Source: Streptomyces sp. NBC_00654
GTDB lineage: Bacteria; Actinomycetota; Actinomycetes; Streptomycetales; Streptomycetaceae
NCBI RefSeq assembly: GCF_026341775.1
Contig: NZ_JAPEOB010000002.1
Location: 2,170,001 to 2,234,000, forward strand
Reading direction: 5' to 3'
DNA: 64,000 bases
Shown: piece by piece, positions 8,308-16,627 of the stretch
Position numbering within the stretch: the first letter of the stretch is position 1
How the letters are laid out: each line of letters starts with the position of its first letter
Program-made: the position numbers and the translations under genes
Notes under the pieces: generated by a model
What the model was told of the DNA's origin: nothing
Seen by the model: only the letters and a program-made list of their open reading frames with translations
Database searches by the model: none

Positions 8308-9905
8308 GCCGCCACGCCTTCCCCGGCGCCCGAAGGGCACCAGCGCGCCACCTCGCACCGGGCGCACTGGGGGCCGGGCCGGGCGGTGTGCGTGTCGTCC
8401 CGGTGCCAGTCGGCCGCCAGACCGCTCAGCACCCCCTCGGCGGCCGCCCGGACGGCGCGGTCGAAGGGGTCGATGATCTCCAGGTCCGCTCCGCCGGGGC
8501 GGAGTACCTCGATCTCGATCCGCGAGCGCGACGGCGAACCGCCCATGGTGCCGTCGGCGACGAGCGGAACGGCGAGCGCCAGCTGCGGGTAGTCGTCGAG
8601 AAGCCCGCCGGACTTCCGGCGCTCACCGGCCGACGTCTTGGTCTCGCGCCACACCCAGGAGTCACCGTCCCGGTAGAGCAGATCGGGTGCGGCGATCACG
8701 ACGGCGTTGCCCGTCGCGTCGTACCGCACCACCCGCGGCTCGGCGCGCAGGTCGCTCCTGTCCCGCACGCACAGCAGGGGGCAGACCGCCGCGTGCCGGC
8801 GGAGCAGGAGCACCCCCAGTTCGCGTTCCTCGTCCGGCAGCGTGAAGCCTTCGGGAACCCAGTGCGCGGGCACATTCACGGTGCACGGCCGGAGGGAGCC
8901 GTGGCCGTGGCGCTCCGCGAGGTAGGCGTGCACGGCGCGGCCGCGCTCGGCGGCGGGGCCCCGCTCCACCGCGTCCAGGGTGGGCAGGTTCAGCCTGCGC
9001 AGATGATCGCGGGCCAGGCACGCCCGGTAGTTGCGCCCGTTGGTGACCGACCAGGTGCGGCGTGGCCTCCCCGGCGTGCCGACCCCCAGCAGACCCGGCG
9101 CCTTGCGCAGGGCGGGGCAGACGGCGAGGTACGCGCAGCCTCCGCACGCGGAGCCGGGCCGGTACTCGTGGTTGTCCAGCAGCCGGGCCAGGGCGGTGGC
9201 GCCGTGGGTCCGGTACCGCTCGACGGCTTCCGCCCGGGTGCCGTCGAACAGCGTGCGCACCGCGCCGTCGAGGAGCGCGAACTCCACGACGCGTACGTGC
9301 TCGGGCGGTGGGCCCGGGGTGCCCTCGGCCAGCACCAGCGCGGCCGCGGCGGCATGTGCCTCGTCCGGTGCCGTATCGCTCAACCGGTTGACCGGAAGGC
9401 GCAGTTCGCGCCGGGTCCCGTCCGCCGACCGCAGGCAGCGGCCCCAGGCGGTGATGCGGTACTGGCGTGCGCCCCGGCCGTCCGGGACGGACAACTGGTG
9501 CCGGTAGGCCCAGGGTTCCGGGGCCTCGGCGAGGGGATCGTCCGGATCCGGCGGGAACGCGGCCCGGTACATGGACACGGCGTGCGCGGTCCACTGCCGC
9601 AGACCGTCGTGGACGGTGGCCGTCCGGCGTCCGGCGCCGGGGTCCTCCGCGCTGTCCGGGGCCGCGCCCCGTACCGCTCCGTCGTCCGCCGCACCGCGGT
9701 CGAGCGCGGCCATCATGGGGCCGAGGGCGAACTGTTCCAACAGTTCCCGGCCCCGCGGGGAGGGGCGCTGGGGGCGATAGCCTCGTGCCTTCAGCGCGTC
9801 GGCGGCCGGGCAGCGGTATGCGTTGCTCTTGAACATGCCCAGGGACACGTTGATGACATCGGACTTCCGGTACAACCCGTCGGGGGGTGTCCAGGATTCC
9901 GCCAT
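8304..9905 (-). CDS. PD-(D/E)XK (RecB/Cas4-like) nuclease with Cys clusters, first gene of the pPIWI-RE operon
   Basis: A 533-residue protein. The likely nuclease core is in the C-terminal half: APDLLYRDGDSWVWRETKTSA near 400-420 supplies the D...ExK pattern, followed by QLALAVPLV as in the RecB-family motif. An upstream RGRAVHAYLAERHGH resembles the conserved G..xH helix of that family. Cysteines flank the core: CGGCAYLAVCP about residues 250-262 and CARCEVARWCP near the C-terminus. This recalls Cas4/AddB-type nucleases that hold an Fe-S cluster. The ATG at 9905 is chosen because AAAGGGAG precedes it by 5 nt. It heads four overlapping genes. A role in cutting DNA for the PIWI module is inferred. 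It is longer than Cas4 (about 200 residues). Confidence 0.7.
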   Translation of the reverse strand: MAESWTPPDGLYRKSDVINVSLGMFKSNAYRCPAADALKARGYRPQRPSPRGRELLEQFALGPMMAALDRGAADDGAVRGAAPDSAEDPGAGRRTATVHDGLRQWTAHAVSMYRAAFPPDPDDPLAEAPEPWAYRHQLSVPDGRGARQYRITAWGRCLRSADGTRRELRLPVNRLSDTAPDEAHAAAAALVLAEGTPGPPPEHVRVVEFALLDGAVRTLFDGTRAEAVERYRTHGATALARLLDNHEYRPGSACGGCAYLAVCPALRKAPGLLGVGTPGRPRRTWSVTNGRNYRACLARDHLRRLNLPTLDAVERGPAAERGRAVHAYLAERHGHGSLRPCTVNVPAHWVPEGFTLPDEERELGVLLLRRHAAVCPLLCVRDRSDLRAEPRVVRYDATGNAVVIAAPDLLYRDGDSWVWRETKTSAGERRKSGGLLDDYPQLALAVPLVADGTMGGSPSRSRIEIEVLRPGGADLEIIDPFDRAVRAAAEGVLSGLAADWHRDDTHTARPGPQCARCEVARWCPSGAGEGVAA

Positions 9906-9932
9906 GGTGACTCCCTTTCTCAGTCGATTCCG

Positions 9933-9951
9933 GCCGCACACAGGGTGCGGC
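9933..9951. promoter_or_regulatory. Inverted repeat in the 65-bp nuclease/kinase divergent gap
   Basis: A 7-bp perfect inverted repeat (GCCGCAC / GTGCGGC) with a 5-nt loop. It lies between the divergent starts at 9905 and 9971, so both promoters must overlap it. It could be an operator, but no regulator is identified. Confidence 0.35.
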
Positions 9952-9970
9952 AGAATTCGGAGGTAGCTCG

Positions 9971-10888
9971 ATGACGACGGTGAAGAACATGGTTCTGGGG
10001 CGCTATGAGTTGATGGACATGGTGGGCAGCGGGGGCCAGGGGGAGCTCTTCGCGGGCTGGGATCTCGGAACGGACCGGAAAGTCGCCATCAAGCTGCAGA
10101 AACCGCGCGAGTTCGAATCGACACGGCACTACGGCGAGATCGCCCAGGAACTCGCCGTCGAGGGCGGTCGCACGAAACACCTCGCGGGAATCGAGGGAAT
10201 CCCCGGATTCCTCGCGAGCGGCCATTATCAGAACCGGTACTGCATCGTCCTGGAATTCGTGGACGGGGCGGCCCTGTACGACACGATGATCTCCGCCAGG
10301 CCGTTGAAGGTGTCCACGGCGGCCGCGGTCATCGGCCAGCTGTGCGAAATCCTGCATCAGGTGCACACGCGTCGGCTCGTCCACCGTGATGTGAAGCCGG
10401 AGAACATCATCCTGGAGCCGGACGGCCGGGTGCGGCTGATCGACATGGGACTGGCCATCGAGATCGGCGAACCCACCGAGCGGGGCTGCGGAACGGTCGG
10501 TTACGCGCCCCCCGAGCAGTTCGACGAGAATCCCGACGGCGTGACCCCGCGAGCGGATGTCTTCGCCCTCGGCTGCCTGCTGCTGGAGATGACGGTCATG
10601 CGGTTGCCCTATGCCGGTATGGCGGAACGGCCCGAGCCCGATTGCCCGGTCCTGCCGCCCGACCGTCTGCGGCTGGTGCCGGAGCAGATCCGGTCCCTCG
10701 CGCTGCGGATGGTGGACCGCGAGCCCGCGAACCGTCCGGCGGACGTGCTGGAGGTCTTCCGCCTCCTCCGCCCGCTCCTCCTCCCGCCCGGCTCGAAGCC
10801 CCCGGGCAAGCCGCTGGACCCCGATCCGACCGAGTTCTACCGGACCGGACGTTCGGCGCTGTGGCCGCTCGGCGACCCGGTCCGGTGA
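9971..10888 (+). CDS. Soluble Hanks-type serine/threonine protein kinase
   Basis: A 305-residue kinase that is essentially only a catalytic domain. It has a glycine loop GSGGQGE near 17-23, VAIK lysine near 37, HRDVKPENI near 137-145, DMG in place of DFG near 157, a CGTVGYAPPEQF activation/P+1 segment, and DVFALGCLLLEM. No transmembrane or PASTA region follows, unlike PknB. GGAGG precedes the ATG. It diverges from the pPIWI-RE operon with a 65-bp gap and converges on the STAND regulator gene, so it probably belongs to the island. It may phosphorylate a module component or control its expression; this is inference. Key catalytic residues are present. Confidence 0.9.
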   Translation: MTTVKNMVLGRYELMDMVGSGGQGELFAGWDLGTDRKVAIKLQKPREFESTRHYGEIAQELAVEGGRTKHLAGIEGIPGFLASGHYQNRYCIVLEFVDGAALYDTMISARPLKVSTAAAVIGQLCEILHQVHTRRLVHRDVKPENIILEPDGRVRLIDMGLAIEIGEPTERGCGTVGYAPPEQFDENPDGVTPRADVFALGCLLLEMTVMRLPYAGMAERPEPDCPVLPPDRLRLVPEQIRSLALRMVDREPANRPADVLEVFRLLRPLLLPPGSKPPGKPLDPDPTEFYRTGRSALWPLGDPVR

Positions 10889-10945
10889 CGGCCACCCGAG
10901 CTGCCCCGGCCGCCCGCATCACCCCCGTCACCCCGGTCACCCGCG

Positions 10946-13759
10946 TCACCCCAGATTCCTCAGCTGGTCCTGTACGTCGCGCAGCCCCTCGCCACCCATC
11001 GACTCCAGCAGCTCGACGACGCGCTCCAACGCCTCCACGGCCTCGGGCACCCGTCCCGCCGCCGTCAGCACATCGGCGTAACGGCGCAGCGTGCGGGCCT
11101 CGTTGGGCCAGTAGCCCAGGTCGCGGTAGATGCCGATGGACCGCTGGTACACGAGCAGTGCCTCGTCGCGCTCGGACCGGGACAGATGGATCTTTCCGAG
11201 CGTGACCAGCACATTGGCCGTTCCGTTCAGGTCGGTGGTCGTCTCGAAGATCCGCAGGGCGTCACCGCAGTCGCGCAGCGCGGCGTCGTACTCGCCGTGG
11301 TCGTGACGCAGGGTGCCGAGCCCGTTCAGCGCCGCCGCCTCACCCACGGGGTCGCGCAGGTCCCGGAACATGTCCAGCGCCTTTCGGTAGTCCTCCCGCG
11401 CGGCCGCCGCCTCGCCCCGGCGGCGCAGGGCGATGGCCCGCATGTGCAGGGACCGGGCGAGGCTCAGGCGTCCGGCGTCGCCGGCTTCCAGCCCACTGAG
11501 CCGGATGGCCTGGCCCAGGTGCGACACGACCTGCCGGTCCGAGCCCATCCTCATCTCGCTGCCGGCCAGCATCCGGTGGACCATGGCCCGGTCACCGGGC
11601 GAGGCGTCCTCCCGGGACGCCGCCACGGCGGGCACGAGATTGCGGTACGCGGCCGCGTGGTGGTTGCGCCGCCACTGGTAGGTGACCAGAGCCATGGGAA
11701 GGAGCCAGATGTAGCGGTTCAGCCCCTTCTGAACGGCCAGCTCGATGCCCCGCACGACCGCCTCGTACTCGTCGTCCAGACAGGACATCGCCTCTTCCTC
11801 GTCACGGGGATCGACGATCCCCCTCATGGCGTCGGACAGTTCGATGGGCAGCGTCCTGCCCGAGTCGAGCACCTGGTCGCAGACCCCCGCGTACTGAAGC
11901 TGGTACTCCAGCACCCGGCGCACCGTCGCTTCCTCCAGTCGCCCGCGCGGCCCGCCGGCGGCCGAGGGGTCCAACTCGTGCCGGGCGTAGGCCCGCACCA
12001 GGTCGTGCAGGCGGTAGCGGTCGGACGACAGCTGTACGAGGTTGGCCCCGACCAGCTCCTCGATGGCCCGGTCCACATCGCCGCCCGCGCCCACGCTCCC
12101 GAGGTCGACCGCGGCGGACCAGCTGATGCCCGGCCCCGGATGGACGGCGAGCTGCCAGAGGAGGCATTGCGCCTCCGGCGACAGGGCCCGCGCCGAACAG
12201 TCCAGGGCCAGCCTCACGGAGAGGTCGTGGCCGGACCGGTGGAGTGCGTCCAGCTTCCGCCGCTCTTCCCGGAGTTCCGTGACGAGCGCGCGGATCCCGT
12301 CCGAGGTACGCCCCTCGATGCGCTTGGAGACCACCGTGAGCGCCAGGGGCAGACGCCCGCAGAGTTCCACGAGTTCACTGATCAGATGCCCGGCCCTGAG
12401 CCGGCTCCGCGGGGGGATCACCTCGTTCAGAATGTTTTCCGCGGTCTCGCTGTCCAGCGGTTCGATCGGCCTCATGTACACCTCCTTCCGGGCCCGCAGA
12501 CCCGCCAGGCTGTCCCGGCTGGTGACGATCACGGCGCAGGCGCCCCCGCCGGGAAGGAGGGGGAGGACCTGTTCCGCGTCGGCCGCGTCGTCCAGGACGA
12601 TGAGCACGGACCGGGTGGCCAGCGCCGTGCGGTAGGCCGCACTCTTCGGTTCGAGTCCGGTCGCTTCCGTACGCACCCTCAGGGCCTCCAGGAACTGGTC
12701 CAGAACCTGTTCCGGGTCGGCCGGGGCCGTCCTGCTGTCGGCGACGCCGTGCAGTTCGGCGAAGAGCGTGCCGTCCGGGTAGTCCCGTTGGACGAGTTCG
12801 CCCAGGCGGAGCGCGAAGGCGGTCTTCCCCACCCCCGGCATGCCGGTCAGCGCGATCAGCGCGCTGCTGACCTGCTCCCGTCGCGCGCCGAGGAACTCCC
12901 GCAGCGGGGTGAGATGTCCGTCCCGGCCGAGCACCGGCCGGCCGGACGCGGGCAGCTGGGCGGGAACGGGGCGCAGGGGTCCGGCCCGACGCGATCGCCG
13001 GCCGGACGAGCTCCCGCGCAGCTCCCTGATCGTCTCGATCAGCTCCGGATCCCTCGGCTCCCCGTGCCGCTCCCGGCGCTGATTGAGCAGCTTCGTCAGG
13101 GCTGCCCGCGAGAGCGTCGGGCGCTGCCCGATCAGGTGGTACCGGAAGATCCGCTCGTTCTGCGGAAAGCGCCGGAACAGGGTGGCGGCCTCTTTCCGGA
13201 GCCAGGCGTGCAGACCGGCGTCGTGTGCGGCGTCCAGGCGCATGATCGCCGCCACCAGCCATTCCATCCGCAGTTCGGAGCGCCGTGCCTCGAACGTGGC
13301 CGGGAGCCCCAGAAGCGCCTCCCCGTGCGGCCACGCGGCCATGACCGGGTCCAGCGCGTCGAAGCACTGTTGCCCGCGCAGCGTGGCCGCGCGCAGAACC
13401 CCGTCACGGAAGCGGAAGAGATCCAGGCTGTCACGGGGCAGAACAATCGAACATTCGCGCAGCCTCATACGTGGCACACCGGGAACCACATCCCGGAGAA
13501 GCTTCAGCCACTGGCTGACGGCGTTGTCACTGACGGTCCTGTCCGACCGGAGGACATGTTTGACCTCTTCGACCGTGGCCCGGCATCCGTCCGCGGTGGC
13601 CAGGAGAGCGAACAGGGCGGACACCTTGTCCGCGCCCCGCACAACGCGCTCACCAGCGACAAGGACTTCGACCTCCCCGAGCACACGTGCGCGTACCTCC
13701 CTTTCCTCGTGCTTCCCCTCGTGCGTCCCGGCCGCACCGTCCGCCGTCCCGAGCAGCAT
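10946..13759 (-). CDS. AfsR/SARP-like STAND regulator (wHTH-BTAD-NB-ARC-TPR)
   Basis: A 937-residue protein. The N-terminal ~100 residues resemble a winged-helix DNA-binding domain, followed by a helical BTAD-like region to about 250. An NB-ARC ATPase has its P-loop GMPGVGKTAF near 305-314 and Walker B VLIVLDDAADAEQ near 385. LPLALTVVSKRI (the GLPLAL-like motif) comes next, and the C-terminus is TPR-like, with repeats such as GEAAAAREDYRKALDMFRDL. Members activate secondary-metabolism or stress genes after ATP binding. The ATG at 13759 is preferred because GAGGGGG lies 6 nt upstream; an ATG at 13777 would put that site inside the gene. It converges on the kinase gene with a 57-nt gap. AfsR is itself a kinase target in S. 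coelicolor, which makes the pairing suggestive. The target genes are unknown. Confidence 0.85.
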   Translation of the reverse strand: MLLGTADGAAGTHEGKHEEREVRARVLGEVEVLVAGERVVRGADKVSALFALLATADGCRATVEEVKHVLRSDRTVSDNAVSQWLKLLRDVVPGVPRMRLRECSIVLPRDSLDLFRFRDGVLRAATLRGQQCFDALDPVMAAWPHGEALLGLPATFEARRSELRMEWLVAAIMRLDAAHDAGLHAWLRKEAATLFRRFPQNERIFRYHLIGQRPTLSRAALTKLLNQRRERHGEPRDPELIETIRELRGSSSGRRSRRAGPLRPVPAQLPASGRPVLGRDGHLTPLREFLGARREQVSSALIALTGMPGVGKTAFALRLGELVQRDYPDGTLFAELHGVADSRTAPADPEQVLDQFLEALRVRTEATGLEPKSAAYRTALATRSVLIVLDDAADAEQVLPLLPGGGACAVIVTSRDSLAGLRARKEVYMRPIEPLDSETAENILNEVIPPRSRLRAGHLISELVELCGRLPLALTVVSKRIEGRTSDGIRALVTELREERRKLDALHRSGHDLSVRLALDCSARALSPEAQCLLWQLAVHPGPGISWSAAVDLGSVGAGGDVDRAIEELVGANLVQLSSDRYRLHDLVRAYARHELDPSAAGGPRGRLEEATVRRVLEYQLQYAGVCDQVLDSGRTLPIELSDAMRGIVDPRDEEEAMSCLDDEYEAVVRGIELAVQKGLNRYIWLLPMALVTYQWRRNHHAAAYRNLVPAVAASREDASPGDRAMVHRMLAGSEMRMGSDRQVVSHLGQAIRLSGLEAGDAGRLSLARSLHMRAIALRRRGEAAAAREDYRKALDMFRDLRDPVGEAAALNGLGTLRHDHGEYDAALRDCGDALRIFETTTDLNGTANVLVTLGKIHLSRSERDEALLVYQRSIGIYRDLGYWPNEARTLRRYADVLTAAGRVPEAVEALERVVELLESMGGEGLRDVQDQLRNLG

Positions 13760-14003
13760 GTTCTGCCCCCTCAGCACCCCGACTCCTCACGCACCCGTCC
13801 CCTGCGCCCCTTCCGCATCGCCCTCAGATTCACCTCAGAACACGCCGCCCCTCCGTCCGAGGAACCCGGGCACGATGCCGTCATCACTCGGCGCGCCGCT
13901 CGGCCGAGCGGCCCGAACCGAAGCGCTTCCGCCAACTTCCCTACGCGGTCGCCGCCGTGAACCGGGTGATCACGACACGACTCCACCAGCCGAGGAGAGA
14001 CCG

Positions 14004-14156
14004 ATGACCAACCGCCGCCGCCCCCGCCGCGGAACCCGCGCCCTGCGTTCCTCGTCGATCCCGTCGACCAGGCGGCTGATCGACAAGGCCAAGCCGCAGA
14101 GCCCGGAGGCTCCGCCGGCCGCCGCCCCCACCACCCCGGAGTCCGAGCAGGCGTAA
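14004..14156 (+). CDS. Small basic Pro/Ala-rich peptide, unknown
   Basis: Fifty residues: an Arg-rich N-terminus (TNRRRPRRGTRALRSSS) and a Pro/Ala/Glu-rich tail. A good ribosome site (GAGGAGAG) lies 5 nt before the ATG, and a perfect terminator hairpin follows at 14187-14212. It diverges from the STAND regulator gene. I do not recognise a family. There is no signal peptide or cysteine. The positive N-terminus could bind nucleic acid. Confidence 0.55.
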   Translation: MTNRRRPRRGTRALRSSSIPSTRRLIDKAKPQSPEAPPAAAPTTPESEQA

Positions 14157-14186
14157 CCGCTCACCCTTCCGCCTGCCGACGCATCA

Positions 14187-14212
14187 GGGTGCCCGCCGAT
14201 GTGCGGGCACCC
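14187..14212. terminator. Hairpin terminator
   Basis: A perfect 10-bp stem (14187-14196 with 14203-14212) and a 6-nt loop, 30 nt after the small peptide gene. The rest of 14213-14438 shows no gene; it holds the leader of the next gene. Confidence 0.75.
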
Positions 14213-14438
14213 GCACCTTCCGCGCCAATCTGCCCACCGGGTCGGCGGGATCCCCTGTGGTCCTCCCATCCACCCGCACACCGCAGCGCGTCACTTCAGC
14301 ACTCCACGCCAACAAATCTGTGACGCGTGGGACTGGTGCCCGTTTTATCCACTCGCCGTCCACGGCTGAGCTGTCCCAGAGAGCACACCCTCAAAGATCC
14401 GGATTCCCGGCACCCGTGGTGCCGAGGGAGGACATGTC

Positions 14439-15200
14439 ATGACATTGCTCCACCCGGGCGGAGTGTTCGCCGCCGTCACGTCCCACTTCGCCGATCCCCG
14501 GAACGTCGAAGACGTTCGTCTGACCATCGGCCCGGAGCGGGAGCCGCTGCCGCTCTCGCCCTCGGAGGCGCACGAGGCGCTGCACGGGCCCGACGCGGAC
14601 CCGGTGCTGAGTACGGCAATCTGGCGGGAAGTGATCCGCGCCGCGCAGAGCGGGACGGATCCACGTGGTAAGTGGCAACTTCTGCTGGTCTGGCTGCTCC
14701 TGCCCCGTCTCGGCGGCACGGTGTACCGGGTCTCCGCACGGCTTCGGGCGAACCGGGCCGACGTGGAGTCGGAGATGGTGCTCGCGCTGCTGGAAACGCT
14801 GGAAGGACTGGACCCCGAACTCCCCGGCGCGGCGGACGCCTTGACCGCTTCGGCCCGGGGCAGCGCGTGGCGGTACGCGCGCTCGGCACGCCGCGCCGTC
14901 CCGGTCGGCCATATCGAGAGCATCGCCCGGGACGACAGCCACCCGGGAGCGGCCGACGAGGACGGGACGGAGGACTCCGACCCGTTCGACTGGGAACTGG
15001 AGGTCTCGCCCCCGGACAGGCCCGACGGATTCAGCGCCCCCTTGCGTATCACCGTCACGGCGGCACAGGTGGAAGCGGCACGTCTCGGGGCTCTGGCCCA
15101 CCGCTTCGGTCTCCCCGATGCCGTCCTCCGGACGCGGGGAACCAGGCGCAGGCGCTGTATCGGCCGTGTTTCGCTGCGGCCCGACGGGCGGCGGCGATGA
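14439..15200 (+). CDS. Unrecognised protein, possibly sigma/HTH-like
   Basis: A 253-residue protein. GAGGGAGG precedes the ATG by 7 nt. The middle (WQLLLVWLLLPRLGGTVYRVSARLRANRADVESEMVLALLETL) is helical and vaguely recalls region 2 of small sigma-like factors. The region from about 195 is basic, and AARLGALAHRFGLPDAVLRTRG looks like a helix-turn-helix. The stop overlaps the start of the next gene (ATGA), so the two are translated together. I do not know the family. A DNA-binding role is only inferred from the helical pattern and the partner gene. Confidence 0.6.
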   Translation: MTLLHPGGVFAAVTSHFADPRNVEDVRLTIGPEREPLPLSPSEAHEALHGPDADPVLSTAIWREVIRAAQSGTDPRGKWQLLLVWLLLPRLGGTVYRVSARLRANRADVESEMVLALLETLEGLDPELPGAADALTASARGSAWRYARSARRAVPVGHIESIARDDSHPGAADEDGTEDSDPFDWELEVSPPDRPDGFSAPLRITVTAAQVEAARLGALAHRFGLPDAVLRTRGTRRRRCIGRVSLRPDGRRR

Positions 15201-15493
15201 GCATGCCTCCGCGCACCCCGCTGTCCTTCACCGAGGTGTTCGAGCTTCCGGTGGCGGTGGACATGCGCACGGCGGCCAGGGCGCTGGGCATCTGCACCGG
15301 GACCGCCTATCAGCTGGTCCGCCGGGGCGCCTTCCCCTGCCCGGTCCTGCGGATCGGCGGTGTCTACCGGGTTCCCACCACACCTCTGATGCGCGTGCTC
15401 GGCATCGAGGAGCGGCCGTTGTACGCGGTCGACCTGGAGGGCGACCAGGAACCGGATGACGGCACCGCTACGTCCGCACCGTACGGCCGCTGA
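15197..15493 (+). CDS. Excisionase/AlpA-like helix-turn-helix protein
   Basis: A 98-residue protein whose residues 23-66 (MRTAARALGICTGTAYQLVRRG, then FPCPVLRIGGVYRVPTT) show the MerR-like winged helix of excisionases: HTH, then a short wing with the pattern RIGGxYRVP. The ATG overlaps the upstream stop by 4 nt. The protein should bind DNA. In this group such proteins act as recombination directionality factors or as regulators. No integrase gene is in the window, so a regulator or an element remnant are both possible. Confidence 0.7.
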   Translation: MSMPPRTPLSFTEVFELPVAVDMRTAARALGICTGTAYQLVRRGAFPCPVLRIGGVYRVPTTPLMRVLGIEERPLYAVDLEGDQEPDDGTATSAPYGR

Positions 15494-15501
15494 CACGGGA
15501 T

Positions 15502-15543
15502 CGAGGGCCGTCCCCCCGTCCGCTCCGGGGTGGCGGGCCCTCG
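15502..15543. terminator. Possible terminator between convergent genes
   Basis: An 8-bp inverted repeat (CGAGGGCC / GGCCCTCG) encloses 26 nt that can fold further. It lies between the HTH gene stop (15493) and the lipoprotein gene stop (15585). Confidence 0.4.
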
Positions 15544-15584
15544 GCCGTTCGCGGCGGCGGGCCGCGGCCCGCCGGCCGGTGTGT

Positions 15585-16079
15585 TCAGTGGCGCAGGGCC
15601 GTGGCCACCTCCACCTCGACGTCTCCGTCGAGGTCGCGGTTGCTGCGGGCCGTGGCGTCCTTGGGTGTGTCGGGCTGGGCGCCATCGACCGTGACGACCG
15701 TGGTGTCGAGCAGGTTGCCGCCCTTGTCGCGGAAGTTGATCTGGACCGCGTAGGACTTGGCCGAGTCGGTGCTGTTGGTCACGGTGAACTTCGCCGTGGC
15801 GCGGCCGTCGCCGTCCGTGGCGACGGCGCCCAGGTCGACATCGCCCTTGGCGTTCACACCGTCCTTGAATTCGTTCAGCTTGTCCTGTGCGGCGGCCGTG
15901 GCGGAGGCGACCGCGTCGGTGCCCTTCGACGCCAGCGAGGAGGCGGCCGAAGCGGCCTTGGACACCGCGTCGGACGGGCTGCTCCCGTCGTCCGAGCAGC
16001 CCGTGACGGCCGCCGCCACGGCTGCCGCCAGTGCCACGGCCCGTACGCCTCTCACGCCCCGTACGCCCCGCAGGGTCAT
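15585..16079 (-). CDS. Putative secreted lipoprotein
   Basis: A 164-residue protein. The N-terminus is basic then hydrophobic (AVALAAAVAAAVTGC), with the lipobox VTGC at about 24-27, so it is probably anchored to the outer face of the membrane. Residues 30-85 are Ala/Ser/Lys-rich and helical. Residues 85-155 look like a beta-sandwich (KFTVTNSTDSAKSYAVQINF), similar to FxLYD-type domains that stabilise secreted proteins. The ligand is unknown. Confidence 0.75.
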   Translation of the reverse strand: MTLRGVRGVRGVRAVALAAAVAAAVTGCSDDGSSPSDAVSKAASAASSLASKGTDAVASATAAAQDKLNEFKDGVNAKGDVDLGAVATDGDGRATAKFTVTNSTDSAKSYAVQINFRDKGGNLLDTTVVTVDGAQPDTPKDATARSNRDLDGDVEVEVATALRH

Positions 16080-16202
16080 GTCTGCCTCCCGGCTCTCGCG
16101 ATGGTCCCAGTCAAGGCGCGGGACGGCGGGGCCGCATGCGGGGTACGCCGACCGGGGGTACGGCTGTGCCCCCGGTCTCCCGGGGGCACAGGTCGCTCCG
16201 GG

Positions 16203-16508
16203 TCAGCGGCCGTAGCGGATCAGGGTGCGGACCATACGGCAGGTGGTGTCGGACGGCGGATGGATGCCGAGGTGCTCGGCGGTGGTGCGTATCTTGTGGT
16301 TGCTGGCGCTCGACGGCTGGTACACGCCCGTGTCGAGCAGGGCGATGGCCAGACGCATCGCCTTGAGCCGGCGGTTGTGGGAGACGTACCACTCTCGGGG
16401 GCGGCCCGCGGGGAGTCGCTTCTTCTGGAGAGGCTTCGGCAGCGGCGGGTGGAAGGGCATGGCGAGCTGGGTGTCGAGCGGCTTGGTCGTGACTGCGGCA
16501 ACGGCCAT
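16203..16508 (-). CDS. Conserved small actinobacterial protein, unknown function
   Basis: A 101-residue protein with no signal peptide. The sequence is basic (KPLQKKRLPAGRPREWYVSHNRRLKAMRLAIALLDTGVY) and helical. The ATG at 16508 follows AGGAGG by 6 nt and is preferred to a TTG 6 nt upstream. It stands alone between a lipoprotein gene and a divergent ArsC-like gene. I do not recognise a function. Confidence 0.65.
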   Translation of the reverse strand: MAVAAVTTKPLDTQLAMPFHPPLPKPLQKKRLPAGRPREWYVSHNRRLKAMRLAIALLDTGVYQPSSASNHKIRTTAEHLGIHPPSDTTCRMVRTLIRYGR

Positions 16509-16627
16509 CGGCAACCTCCTGGCACGGTGGTGGAACCCTCACGAACTACCTCCATTTTACTGCCCACCACTGACAATCGCCCCTGGCCAGAGGGGATTTC
16601 GGCAGCCCCTCCCGTAACCTTGGCCCC

